A stretch of 64,000 nucleotides of DNA from an uncultured Anaerococcus sp. (GCA_943914475.1 CALUCE010000008.1:38657-102656), one strand, 5' to 3'. Positions 34,918 through 43,062 are shown, numbered from the stretch's first letter. The notes: generated by a model not told the origin, from the sequence alone. Numbers and translations: made by a program.

Positions 34918-35007
34918 GCTTTCTTTTTTAAGTTATTTAAAAAGAAAGTTTGCAAAGAAAAATATTTTATTTTTTATGGAGGGGACAAAATTGTCCCTTC
35001 TTTTTTT
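34916..35007 (+). terminator. Two terminators after endolysin gene
   Basis: First AACTTTCTTTTT-type arms (34917-34955, loose). Then GGGGACAAAATTGTCCC (about 34981-34998) followed by TTCTTTTTTT, a strong hairpin related in sequence to the GGACAA repeats. Confidence 0.7.
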
Positions 35008-35145
35008 GCTTTAAAAAAGATTCTTAGTTAAAAAAATTAGAATTTTAACAACTAAGTTCTTTCTGATACATATTTAAATAAAGCATACTCTAGTCTTACA
35101 ATCTATTGTAATAAATATTATTTTATTTTATACGTCCGGGCAGAC

Positions 35146-35180
35146 AACCCGGGGGACCTTCCGGACGGTCCCCATGGGTT
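35146..35180. repeat. GC-rich nested hairpin
   Basis: AACCC...GGGTT outside and GGGGACC...GGTCCCC inside, with a TTCCGGAC loop. It stands out by base composition from its surroundings. Confidence 0.6.
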
Positions 35181-35419
35181 TTCTCACCAATCCCCTCTTT
35201 TACTTCACCCCCTTCGGCCGGCTCCTATTCGGAGAGAAATCAGTAGGAAAATAAATTTTCCTCGGCTCTTCGCATTCGATCGAGATAAATTAAACAGTAG
35301 AATAACTATACTATTAGATAAAGTTTTTCTTGTATCATAAAATCAAATTAGAAAATCGTACGACATAAACCGGAAAATTTGTTTTGATGTCACATACCCA
35401 AAGTCTTTTTGCAAAAGGT

Positions 35420-35540
35420 TATAAAAATACATAAACGAATGCCGTGACATAACTTTAGTTGCGTCACGAAATCTTCTTGTCTAATAATCATCTCGAAGAC
35501 ATATTTAGTCTTATGGTAACAGGACTAAAAGATCCTGTCA
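35420..35540 (+). repeat. Element C
   Basis: About 120 bp containing two hairpins: CGTGAC/GTCACG around ATAACTTTAGTTGC, and ACAGGA/TCCTGT around CTAAAAGA. An inverted copy lies at 47882-48000, and a related segment occurs twice at the right edge. Confidence 0.8.
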
Positions 35541-35685
35541 CCTCATGGGATGTAAGTATTCTCGTCTCCTTGTATATGGAATAAATATTGTTTTAGGGAA
35601 GTTCTCTAAGAGCGTGGCTGGATATCAAATTTCCTAAGAAATCTATTTAACAATAGATTTAGTTAGCAATGCTGATATTTGCATA

Positions 35686-35710
35686 AAAAAACCACACCCC
35701 GAAGGGTGTG
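35686..35710 (-). terminator. Terminator with UUCG tetraloop after 416-aa surface protein
   Basis: Minus-strand CACACCC-TTCG-GGGTGTG followed by GTTTTTTT. The UUCG loop makes it unusually stable. Confidence 0.85.
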
Positions 35711-35744
35711 ATTAAATTTGTAGTGAGTACGTACTAACTATCTT

Positions 35745-35775
35745 GAATCGCAAGAGTGCACTCTTAGTTCGATTC
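35745..35775. repeat. Nested palindrome near surface-protein gene end
   Basis: GAATCG / CGATTC arms enclose the perfect palindrome AGAGTGCACTCT. It lies between the stop codon at 35811 and the terminator, so it is inside the mRNA 3' end. Confidence 0.6.
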
Positions 35776-35810
35776 TAGATTATTTTATTTAGTTTTACTT
35801 TTTAAAGTGA

Positions 35811-37061
35811 TTATTTTCTTTTTGAAGAAACGTAAGCTGCTGATGCTGCTGCAAGTACTGCACCTACTCCTGCAACTCCTGCTACACCAGTTTTAACGTT
35901 TTTAGAAGGTGTTTTGTCTTCTTTTTCTGTTACTTCTGGTTTTTCTTCAGGTTTTTCTTCTTCTGGTTTTTCTTCAGGCTTTTCTTCTGGTTTTTCTTCT
36001 TCAGCTTCGTTTTGTTCTTTGTTATCTTGTTCAACTTGGTTCATAGCGTCGTCAAGTTTCTTTTCAGATTCTTCAAGATCTTTAAGAACGTCTTCTGCTG
36101 ATGTTTCTTCAGAAGCGTGAGCTACTGTTACGAAAGCAACTTTTTTACCTAAGAAATCTTCAGCTTTTTCGATAGCTTTTTCTGCAGATTCTACAGCTTC
36201 ATCAATTACTTTTTTGTATTTTTTGTATGATTCTGGCATGTATTTTTTAACTGCTTTAAGAGCTGAAAGTTTTTCTTTGTTAGCTTTTAGAGAAGCTTCG
36301 ATTTTTTCTGTTAAATCTTCTTCAACTTCTGGTTTTTCAGGAACTTCAATAGCGTATTTTTCAGCTATATCGATTGCTGTTTTGTCTGCACCTTCGTCTA
36401 CGAATGCTTGTTTTTTGTCATCTTTAACTTTTGTAGCTTTTTCATATTTTTCCCAAGCAAGTTTTGTAACTCTAACTGCGTCGTCATAAGCTTTTTTAGC
36501 TGTATCACGTGCTGCAATTAAGTTATCGTATTTAGCTAAGTGAGCTTTATTAGCTTCAACGTTATTTTGCCAGTCTTGGTAAGAACCTAGTACAGCTTTG
36601 ATAGCGTCAGATTTTGCTGTATCAGCAACTATCTTATTGTTATCAATTTCTACAACGCCATAGTCTGCAGTAACTTTATAAGATTTTACAATGTCATTGT
36701 AATTTACATTTTCACCAGTTACTGAGTTATATGTCTTAACAGCTTTTTTTAAATCTCTGTAAGCTAGTTGTTTAGAATCAGCTAGTTCTTGAAGTTTTGC
36801 ATCAAAGTTTTTAACAGCTTTTGTTGCTTCTTGTAAAGCTTCATAAGCTTTATCTTCTGCTGCTTTAGCATCATTATAAGCTTTTTGAGTTTCTCTATAT
36901 TCTTTGTATGCTGCAACGTATTCTTTTTCAGCATCTCTGTATTCTTCAGTCATTCCAACTTGTCCGTCTGGAGCAGCGAATGATTGAGCAGCTGGAGCAA
37001 CAACTCCAAGGCCCATTGCTAATGCAAGAGCACCAGCGAAAACTTTTTTGTTTAATTTCAT
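35811..37061 (-). CDS. Wall-anchored coiled-coil surface protein with NVKTG sorting signal
   Basis: A 416-aa protein. It has a signal peptide (residues 1-29, ending SFAAPDG), a long helical region of Ala/Lys/Glu (residues 35-240) and the module LSALKAVKKYMPESYKKYKK to EDFLGKK (about 262-305). It continues with an acidic linker of EEKPEEKPEEKP repeats (about 352-378) and a C-terminal NVKTG, hydrophobic segment and SSKRK tail. The anchor differs from the LPETG of the pilins. The KYM module recurs in two neighbouring secreted proteins. A regulated promoter and a terminator frame the gene. Confidence 0.82.
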   Translation of the reverse strand: MKLNKKVFAGALALAMGLGVVAPAAQSFAAPDGQVGMTEEYRDAEKEYVAAYKEYRETQKAYNDAKAAEDKAYEALQEATKAVKNFDAKLQELADSKQLAYRDLKKAVKTYNSVTGENVNYNDIVKSYKVTADYGVVEIDNNKIVADTAKSDAIKAVLGSYQDWQNNVEANKAHLAKYDNLIAARDTAKKAYDDAVRVTKLAWEKYEKATKVKDDKKQAFVDEGADKTAIDIAEKYAIEVPEKPEVEEDLTEKIEASLKANKEKLSALKAVKKYMPESYKKYKKVIDEAVESAEKAIEKAEDFLGKKVAFVTVAHASEETSAEDVLKDLEESEKKLDDAMNQVEQDNKEQNEAEEEKPEEKPEEKPEEEKPEEKPEVTEKEDKTPSKNVKTGVAGVAGVGAVLAAASAAYVSSKRK

Positions 37062-37108
37062 AATATTATAATCCTCCGTGTATATTCGTGAATCTTGTAC
37101 TCACTTAC

Positions 37109-37146
37109 TACACTTATAGTGTACTACCTTTACTACAATATTTCAA
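37109..37146 (-). promoter_or_regulatory. Promoter and palindromic operator of 416-aa surface-protein gene
   Basis: Minus-strand TTGAAA (37146-37141), 17 bp and TACACT (37123-37118). The -10 is embedded in the near-palindrome TACACTATAAGTGTA, a likely repressor site. Confidence 0.55.
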
Positions 37147-37754
37147 CACATTTAAGTAAAAAAAATATATACCTAAAAAAAAACCTTATTTTTTCTTTTC
37201 CCAGTATATAGTAAAGCTCTTGCAAACCGCTATATTTACACATTATATAAATTTTTAATCTAATTTTAGGATATATTAATCCTTTGCTAATTTTTTGGAG
37301 AAATATCAATATATCTAAAATTACCTCCACCTCTCCACTTTTATCTATCTAAATTATAGGAAAAGATTGTGTAGCTAATATGTAGGGTGGGAAAAGAATT
37401 AAGAAAAATATGTTTTTCTTCTTATTTCTTAAGATGTAAAGCCTTATTTAGCTATTCTATATTATACTAGATTAATAAGGTTTTAAGATTTTGTAAAATA
37501 AAAATCTTATAGCAAAGTTTACAATATTTTAAATTATTAATTTACTTACAACTAATGATAAAAAAACATTAGGCTATCATATAATGTAACTTTATTCTAA
37601 TATGGTGGAAGAACTTTTCCTTCTGCATCTAAAACATATTTATCGTTTAATTTTGATTTATTGGTTTATAAAACGGAATAATAATCTATCATTTTGATAC
37701 TGATCCCTTCGCAATCTATTAGTATTTTATTATCTATAATCAACTTTTCGATCT

Positions 37755-37850
37755 CCGGGAGACAAATATCATCTTATTATGATATTTGCCCGGAAATTAT
37801 AATGAATACTACAGCATATATTTAGTAACAGCTGTCTGGATTAATTATTT
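37755..37850 (+). repeat. Truncated element A
   Basis: Keeps the first stem (CCGGGAGACAAATATCATC...GCCCGG) and the AACAGCTGTCTGGAT region. It lacks the closing ATTTCCG arm. Confidence 0.8.
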
Positions 37851-37876
37851 TTAGAAATATCTTTATTTTTGAAAAT

Positions 37877-38380
37877 TTATAAGAAGTTTTGTCCAGTTTT
37901 TTGCAAAATATTGGCTTTAAATCCTATGCCATCTCCTATTATGAATGATTTTAGGTTTTCGTATTTTAGGCGGTACATTAGGTAGTTGGCACTGATTAGG
38001 TTTTCTTTTAGGGATTCTTCTTGTTGTATTGTGGATATTCTTTCTTCTGTGATTAGAATTACATCGTTTTCTTCTATATCGGTTACGTAGTTACAGTTGA
38101 TAAAAGCTCTTCTTTCTTCTTTAAATTCTGATTTTTTGTAGGCTACTGGGAAGAAGACGTGGTTTTGGTCTATCAGCCATGGGAGGTTTCTTTTGGTTTT
38201 GATAAGTTCTTTTACGTTTCTTTTCATGATTCTTTTTGAGATGTTTTTAGCATCGCAAAGGTTTTTTAGAAAGTTTTCACAAGATCTATTATCTGTGACT
38301 ATCTGATTTTCGTAATATATTTGGGAGCATATACCCCTGCCTTTGATAAATACAGGCAAAATAGCAATAATATTTTTCAT
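37877..38380 (-). CDS. ComK-like competence transcription factor homologue
   Basis: A 167-aa cytoplasmic protein. The pattern IIAILPVFIKGRGICSQIYY, then DNRSCENFLKN, LIKTKRNLPWLIDQNHVFFP and AFINCNYVTDI matches the order of blocks in Bacillus ComK: start, VDRSC-F, K-P-lid-p-N-IFLFPT, then W-I--VHV. ComK activates DNA-uptake genes, so a similar regulatory role is inferred. The C-terminal 25 residues are not like ComK. It is monocistronic, next to a repeat and between surface-protein genes. Confidence 0.68.
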   Translation of the reverse strand: MKNIIAILPVFIKGRGICSQIYYENQIVTDNRSCENFLKNLCDAKNISKRIMKRNVKELIKTKRNLPWLIDQNHVFFPVAYKKSEFKEERRAFINCNYVTDIEENDVILITEERISTIQQEESLKENLISANYLMYRLKYENLKSFIIGDGIGFKANILQKTGQNFL

Positions 38381-38519
38381 ATTTTACTCCTTTCCAGGGT
38401 GATAAAAGGATGGGACTATAAGTGGACTTTTATCATCTCCTTGGACATTAAGAGTATCATTTTTATTTTTATAAGTCAATTTTCGGCCAACAAATCTCCT
38501 ATAAGGCTTATAGACAAAT

Positions 38520-38553
38520 AAAAAACACCTCTAGGTTTTTCTAGAGATGTTTG
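38520..38553 (-). terminator. Terminator after Pro/Glu-rich wall protein gene
   Basis: Minus-strand AACATCTCTAG / CTAGAGGTGTT stem followed by TTTTATTTG. Confidence 0.8.
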
Positions 38554-38566
38554 GGAATATTCTTTC

Positions 38567-39085
38567 TTATTTGTTTTTCTTTGATACGAAGTATGCTCCT
38601 GAAGCTGTTGCTAGAGCTGCAAATACTCCTGTCATTCCTGCTAGACCTGTTTTTGGGTTAGAAGCAGGTTTTTTGTCATTTGATGGTTTTTCAGGTGTTT
38701 CTGGTTCTTCAGGTTTTTCTGGTTTTTCAGGTGTTTCTGGTGTTTCTGGCTCTTCAGGTGTTTCTGGTTCTTCAGGTTCTTCTGGTGTTTCTGGTTCTTC
38801 AGGTTCTTCTGGTGTTTCTGGCTCCTTGTTATCTTCTTCTTCTAATAAATCAGTAAGAACAGGGAAAGATACGCCTGGTTTAAGTAGATCAGGATTTCCA
38901 TTTTCATCTTTTGGATTAACTTTTAATTCACCGTTAGGATAAGCGTGAACCACATCATCATATTCTGTTTTAGTTGCTTCTGGAGCCGGGTCTTTTCCAT
39001 CTGCTGCGAAAGCTGTAGGTGCCATTAATCCACCTGCTAATGCTAGAGCTAGTGCGCTAGCTAGGAACTTTTTATTATTTTTCAT
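38567..39085 (-). CDS. Small wall-anchored protein with Pro/Glu repeats and NPKTG signal
   Basis: About 172 aa from the ATG at 39085. GGAGG lies inside the earlier ATG at 39097, so that start is rejected. Signal peptide residues 1-27 end in PTAFAADG. A short globular part follows (about 30-85). A wall-spanning segment of PEEPETPEEPE-type repeats comes next (about 90-145), then SNPKTG, a hydrophobic stretch and a SKKNK tail. It probably exposes a small domain at the surface. The repeat DNA is prone to length variation. Confidence 0.82.
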   Translation of the reverse strand: MKNNKKFLASALALALAGGLMAPTAFAADGKDPAPEATKTEYDDVVHAYPNGELKVNPKDENGNPDLLKPGVSFPVLTDLLEEEDNKEPETPEEPEEPETPEEPEEPETPEEPETPETPEKPEKPEEPETPEKPSNDKKPASNPKTGLAGMTGVFAALATASGAYFVSKKNK

Positions 39086-39137
39086 AATTACCTCCATTAT
39101 TAATAATGTTTACATCTTTGTAGCTATGATACCACCT

Positions 39138-39166
39138 CTACACAATTAATACAAGATTGTATCAAA
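39138..39166 (-). promoter_or_regulatory. Promoter region with palindrome, Pro/Glu-rich wall protein
   Basis: The palindrome ATACAATCTTGTAT (39162-39149, minus) includes TTGTAT as -35. TATCAT follows 17 bp downstream. Overlap of operator and promoter suggests repression. Confidence 0.5.
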
Positions 39167-39195
39167 TTAAAGTGGGAAATATAAAAATAATTATA

Positions 39196-39230
39196 GGAAA
39201 GGACCAAGCTTTTTTTTGGCCTGGTCTTTG
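39196..39230 (-). terminator. Weak terminator after 310-aa protein gene
   Basis: Minus-strand AAAGACCAGGC and the matching GCTTGGTCCTTT with an A/T-rich loop. The T-run is short. Confidence 0.5.
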
Positions 39231-39241
39231 TTAAAGGTTTC

Positions 39242-40174
39242 TTATTTTTCTAGTCCTGCAAGGTAGTCATTTGCTAGTTTTAGTGATTTTTCTGCAGATT
39301 TTACAGCTTCATCGATAACTTTTTTGTATCTTTTGTATGATTGTGGCATGTATTCTTTTACTGCTTTTAGAGCTGAAAGTTTTTCTTCCATTCTTGCTTT
39401 GGTTTCTCTGATTTTTTTGGTGGTCTCATCTTCTTCTGGTAAAACTACTTCGTCTTCCTTGATCATTTCTTCCATGATTTCTTCTGTTCCACCAACTTTT
39501 TCAAAAGCAGTTTTCTTTTCTTTTTCTATTTCTTCAAGTTTCTTTATAGCCACATCTATCTTAGCTTTTAGATTATTATCTTTATCATCTTTTCCATAGA
39601 TATAATCTTTGTTAAGGTCAGATTTTATTTTTTCAAGATTATTTTTTTCATCTCTCAAATCTTTTTGTAAAAGTGTAAGCTCTGCTTTTGAAATTTCCTT
39701 ATCATCTTCAAGTTTTGCATCTATTGCTGCTTTATCTTCTATAAGTTTCTTTTCAATTGCAGCCTTTTCTTCTGCAATTTTTTGTTCTCTATCTTCCATA
39801 CCTTCGTATTTTTTTTCTGCAGCTTCTTTATCTTTTTTAGCTTTATTATCTAAGGCAAGTTTATCATCTTCTGCTTTTTCTGCTAACTTAGCTGGTTCTT
39901 CATCTTTTTCCGCAATCTTATCGTTTAAACTATCAATTTCAGCTAAAGCTTTAGTTTTTTTAGATTCTAGAGTAGATTTTGTATCTTTTAACTCTTTTGC
40001 TGCCTTATAAGCCTTTAACCAAGCTTCTCCAGCTTCTTTGTACTTATCTGTTTCTGTTGCAGTTGTAGTTGTCTTTGCTTCGTCAGCATATGATCTTGTT
40101 GCTGCTGGTGCTACTGCGCCAAGTCCCATTGCTAGAGCAAGTGCTCCTGTGATTATTTTTTTATTTAATTTCAT
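39242..40174 (-). CDS. Secreted coiled-coil protein with C-terminal KYM module
   Basis: A 310-aa protein. The signal peptide (residues 1-30, ending RSYADEA) is almost the same as that of the 416-aa protein. A long Lys/Glu/Ala coiled coil (residues 45-255) precedes a C-terminal module, LSALKAVKEYMPQSYKRYKK to NDYLAGLEK. There is no sorting signal or membrane anchor, so it is either released or bound non-covalently. AGGAGG precedes the ATG. It lies between two related genes and is probably a paralogue of both. No enzyme motif is seen. Confidence 0.78.
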   Translation of the reverse strand: MKLNKKIITGALALAMGLGAVAPAATRSYADEAKTTTTATETDKYKEAGEAWLKAYKAAKELKDTKSTLESKKTKALAEIDSLNDKIAEKDEEPAKLAEKAEDDKLALDNKAKKDKEAAEKKYEGMEDREQKIAEEKAAIEKKLIEDKAAIDAKLEDDKEISKAELTLLQKDLRDEKNNLEKIKSDLNKDYIYGKDDKDNNLKAKIDVAIKKLEEIEKEKKTAFEKVGGTEEIMEEMIKEDEVVLPEEDETTKKIRETKARMEEKLSALKAVKEYMPQSYKRYKKVIDEAVKSAEKSLKLANDYLAGLEK

Positions 40175-40211
40175 TATTTCCTCCTAAAGATTTTTCTCAT
40201 GTCCTAGTATT

Positions 40212-40239
40212 AGTGTACCCGATTTTGCTTTTTTGTAAA
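40212..40239 (-). promoter_or_regulatory. Possible promoter of 310-aa protein gene
   Basis: Minus-strand TTTACA (40239-40234), 16 bp and TACACT (40217-40212). The -10 matches that of the 416-aa paralogue. Confidence 0.45.
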
Positions 40240-40289
40240 TAATTTGTAACAAAAAAGTGCATTGCTTTATTAAAATTTATACTAAACAT

Positions 40290-40332
40290 AAAAATCCCAG
40301 CACTTAAGGCTTTAATCCTAGCTGCTGGGATC
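40290..40332 (-). terminator. Terminator after 331-aa protein gene
   Basis: Minus-strand ATCCCAGCA / TGCTGGGAT arms with an internal loop, followed by TTTTATG. Confidence 0.85.
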
Positions 40333-40372
40333 TTCTTAATTTATTTATTTTTCAAATAAGGTACGAGCGTTT

Positions 40373-41368
40373 CTAGTATATACCGTAGTAAGGTAGGTTT
40401 CCATCTTTTGAGAAATAGTTGTTATTTTCTACTATAAATCTCTTGGCTTTGAGGATGGATGATTTAGCTGATTTTTCTGCCGCATCAAAGTTTTCCTTGT
40501 ATCTTTTTACTGATTGGGGCATGGTTTTTTCTAGGTATTTTAGGGTTTCTAGTTTCTTTTCGGTTTTTACTAGGGCCCTGTGAACCTTTAGGATTGCTTC
40601 TATACCTTTGACACTTTCTTCGTCTGTCTTATCGTAGAAGGTGTTTACTTCAAAGGCTGCCCTGTTTGACCAATGTTCTATTTCTGTAAAGCTATTAGCT
40701 TGGTTTATCTTTTCGTGATAGTAGAACTTTCTTTCTTCTGAAAGGCTACCGCCCTTATTTTCTAGCTCGTCAATAAAAGTATTTTGGTCTTTTTTGTATT
40801 CGTTGATATCTACCAAGTGTCCTTTGGAAAGACTTAGCATGGCTCTTGTTATATCGATATCGGCTTGGGCGTTTTTGATTTGATCCTCTAAAAATTCTAG
40901 ATCTTCTTTAGAGAAATTATCGTTTTTCAAGTCATCTTTTAGGACTTGGTTTTTTCTTTCTTCTATTTCATCTTTAGTCTTCAATTGATTTTTGACCATT
41001 TCTATGTCATAGATGGCAAGGTCGATTTCTTCTTCGCTAGCGTCTTTATTATTGTAAACTTCTAGGGCTTGGGGTTTTATTTCTTTATACCAATATTCGA
41101 AGATATCATAGGTTTGCATATAGAAATTATCTTTGTTTGCTGCCTTTTCTTCTATTAGACCTATCATTGATTTGATGAAAGGTCTTTTCTCTTCTATCGT
41201 TCCAAAATACCTATATTCATAGCTTAGGATATAGGATTGTTCTTCGTATCTTTTTTCAACTTCCTGGTCGGACAAGTCTTTAGGCTCAGCCCTCACCCCT
41301 TGACCCACAAAGCCTAGGGCTATAAAAAGACTTAGGAAGAGGCTTAGTAACTTACTTATTCTTTTCAT
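40373..41368 (-). CDS. Secreted helical protein with divergent KYM module
   Basis: A 331-aa protein with signal peptide (residues 1-27, ending GVRAEPK). The mature part is mostly alpha-helical and charged (SYEYRYFGTIEEKRPFIKSM and onward). Near the C-terminus LKYLEKTMPQSVKRYKENFD to AKRFIVENN is a divergent copy of the module in the two neighbouring proteins. No wall-anchor or lipobox is seen. The family is not recognised. It is the most divergent of the three and is followed by its own terminator. Confidence 0.75.
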   Translation of the reverse strand: MKRISKLLSLFLSLFIALGFVGQGVRAEPKDLSDQEVEKRYEEQSYILSYEYRYFGTIEEKRPFIKSMIGLIEEKAANKDNFYMQTYDIFEYWYKEIKPQALEVYNNKDASEEEIDLAIYDIEMVKNQLKTKDEIEERKNQVLKDDLKNDNFSKEDLEFLEDQIKNAQADIDITRAMLSLSKGHLVDINEYKKDQNTFIDELENKGGSLSEERKFYYHEKINQANSFTEIEHWSNRAAFEVNTFYDKTDEESVKGIEAILKVHRALVKTEKKLETLKYLEKTMPQSVKRYKENFDAAEKSAKSSILKAKRFIVENNNYFSKDGNLPYYGIY

Positions 41369-41461
41369 TTTTTCCTCCTAGTTTTCTTTAGGGAAACAAA
41401 CAAACTTTCTTATGAAAAAAACTTGCTAAGAATGTTTATTCATCCTTAACAAGCTTATACC

Positions 41462-41932
41462 CTATTTAAAAGTTTCTAATTCTTCTTCTTTTTTGATATT
41501 ATATTGAACTTTTTCTCTTTCTTTGACTAGTCTTTTGACTATGCTTTTCATCTTTGCTTGAAGTTTTTGGACTTCTAGTTCCTTGGACCTCATCTTGGTC
41601 CTTAGTTTAATGTCGGAACAGACAGTTCTGGCTGTTTTAAATTCTTCAAGTTTTACAGGCAGGTCAACTTTTCTTGCTAGATTTTCATCAAAAAGCAAGA
41701 GATTTTTGTGGAAATCCAAGAGCTCTTCTTGGAGTCTGCCTATGTCGGCATTGATGTTAGAAACTTTGGAGTTTCTTATGAAATCTCCAAGGAAATTTCT
41801 TCCAACAAGACCTGTAAGTGTAAAATCAGCCTTGTTTCCTATTCTTTTTTCTGATCTTTTTAACAAGCCTAAGATATCCTTGGCTTGGAAAATAAGTTTG
41901 TCTATATCTTTAATTTGATTTTTATAAGTCAT
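41462..41932 (-). CDS. Coiled-coil protein of unknown function
   Basis: A 156-aa basic, soluble protein without signal peptide or membrane segment. Helical segments run throughout, with a coiled coil at residues 110-156 (LEVQKLQAKMKSIVKRLVKE). The middle contains ADFTLTGLVGRNFLGDFIRN, a glycine-rich break. No family is recognised. A good ribosome site (GGAGGAG) precedes the ATG. It is separated by 93 bp from the secreted protein gene downstream and may be transcribed with it. Confidence 0.65.
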   Translation of the reverse strand: MTYKNQIKDIDKLIFQAKDILGLLKRSEKRIGNKADFTLTGLVGRNFLGDFIRNSKVSNINADIGRLQEELLDFHKNLLLFDENLARKVDLPVKLEEFKTARTVCSDIKLRTKMRSKELEVQKLQAKMKSIVKRLVKEREKVQYNIKKEEELETFK

Positions 41933-42031
41933 ACTCTCCTCCAGACTTTAGGACTATATTGTTTCTATACCCAAAAATGGGTAAGAATATAGGGCGATTT
42001 ATAGTATAGTGAGATAAGAAAGAGAGGAAAT

Positions 42032-42583
42032 ATGTCAGAAATAATATTATTTAACCCAATTAAGGAAGAAGATGGCATACTTAGAGACTTATGCCAGGAT
42101 GAAAATATAGATATAATAGAAATCTCCATGAAGGATTTGGACCAAAAAGTTGGCTACCTTGCCAGTATTGAAGGTTTTGAAAAAAATGATGTAGAAAGTG
42201 ACTTTGAAGAAAAGTACGACTTTACCTTTATGCTTTTTAAAGGTTTTTCCAATGAAGAAATCTTTGCCTTTGTAAAAAAGATGAAAGAAAAAAACCTATA
42301 TATAGCCCACAAGGCAGCTATAACCGAGCATAATATCAAGTGGCCTTTGAGATTTCTCCTAGACGAAAACGACGACGAACACCAAACCATGGGCCTTATC
42401 CATGAAATAAACAGCCTAGTAAAAATCGCCCACGACCACAAAGAAGCACACGGTGAAAACGAAGAAATCAAAAATCATGTAAATAAGATAAATACCTACT
42501 TCAATACACCTGAAGGCTTTAATCTGGAAGAGGCTAGAAAGCTTAGGGATGAGCTTGAGGAAATGGTGAAGAAATTAGATTAA
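42032..42583 (+). CDS. DUF3783-family protein
   Basis: A 183-aa cytoplasmic protein. Residues 65-115, FMLFKGFSNEEIFAFVKKMK and AAITEHNIKWPLRFLLDE, match DUF3783, a small domain of unknown function. The rest is acidic and helical (HKEAHGENEEIKNHVNKINT). It is monocistronic with a following terminator. The ribosome site is AGAGAGG. No function can be inferred from the context. Confidence 0.75.
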   Translation: MSEIILFNPIKEEDGILRDLCQDENIDIIEISMKDLDQKVGYLASIEGFEKNDVESDFEEKYDFTFMLFKGFSNEEIFAFVKKMKEKNLYIAHKAAITEHNIKWPLRFLLDENDDEHQTMGLIHEINSLVKIAHDHKEAHGENEEIKNHVNKINTYFNTPEGFNLEEARKLRDELEEMVKKLD

Positions 42584-42592
42584 ATATATTTT

Positions 42593-42622
42593 AAGCTTTC
42601 ATTTAAAGATGAAAGCTTTTAT
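42593..42622 (+). terminator. Terminator after DUF3783 gene
   Basis: AAGCTTTCA / TGAAAGCTT stem, followed by TTATAT. Confidence 0.8.
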
Positions 42623-42799
42623 ATTGCGAATATATAAGCAATTAGAGCGAGTTATTTAGCAATTATTGTATATTCAATTAAAATCAGAACTGCCTTACAT
42701 CGTTTAGGTACATGATTTTTAGTCATACACTGAAAATTAAATGATTAAAAAGAATAAAAAACTGAAGTATAGAAAGTGATGTATTATTTATATAAATTT

Positions 42800-42895
42800 G
42801 GGGACGGACCTGAAGGTCCTAAAATATAAAGCAAGTTATATATCTACGTATGACGATTAGATACTTTATATTATAAATATTTACTAAACGTCCCC
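42800..42895 (-). repeat. Element B, inverted copy 1
   Basis: Bounded by GGGGACG and CGTCCCC, homologous to 26453-26549 on the opposite strand. Homology continues outward into AAACTGAAGTATA...AAGTGATGTATT. Confidence 0.85.
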
Positions 42896-42936
42896 GACTT
42901 CGTTTTAAAATTCTGCTTCACACACCATCGGGCTGG

Positions 42937-43062
42937 TTTTACGGATCGAAGATCCTGCCTCACACGCCGGCGGGCTGGTTTTACGGATTGAAGATCCTGC
43001 CTCAGACGCCGGCGGGCTGGTTTTACGGATCAGAGATCCTGCCTCACTTGCCGGCGGGCTGG
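42937..43062. repeat. 42-bp tandem repeat, three full copies
   Basis: Units at 42937-42978, 42979-43020 and 43021-43062 share TTTTACGGAT and GCGGGCTGG ends and differ at few positions. A decayed partial unit precedes them (42910-42936). Each unit contains GATC-centred and GCCGGC dyads. A lone copy is at 15883-15920. Confidence 0.9.

Larger units (their letters stand above)
35008..35685. other. Intergenic region with GC-rich hairpin and element C
   Basis: It contains a GC-rich nested hairpin (35146-35180), a further GC-rich stretch to about 35285 unlike the surrounding AT-rich sequence, and element C (35420-35540). No protein frame is convincing. A structured RNA cannot be excluded. Confidence 0.5.
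37062..37876. other. Intergenic region: surface-protein promoter and truncated element A
   Basis: 815 bp without a convincing gene. It holds the promoter at 37118-37146 and a truncated element A (37755-37850). The rest is plain AT-rich sequence. Confidence 0.5.

Noticed and set aside
37133..37330. 65-aa minus-strand frame upstream of the 416-aa surface protein
   Set aside because: It has a low-complexity Ile/Tyr/Lys composition from AT-rich DNA, no ribosome site, and overlaps the surface-protein promoter.
38547..38942. Long plus-strand frame with SGSSGVSGSS repeats
   Set aside because: It is the exact antisense of the Pro/Glu repeats of the wall protein. It has no ribosome site and its repeats follow from the coding strand.
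42937..43062. Possible CRISPR array
   Set aside because: The 42-bp units are directly tandem with no spacers, and no cas genes are near.
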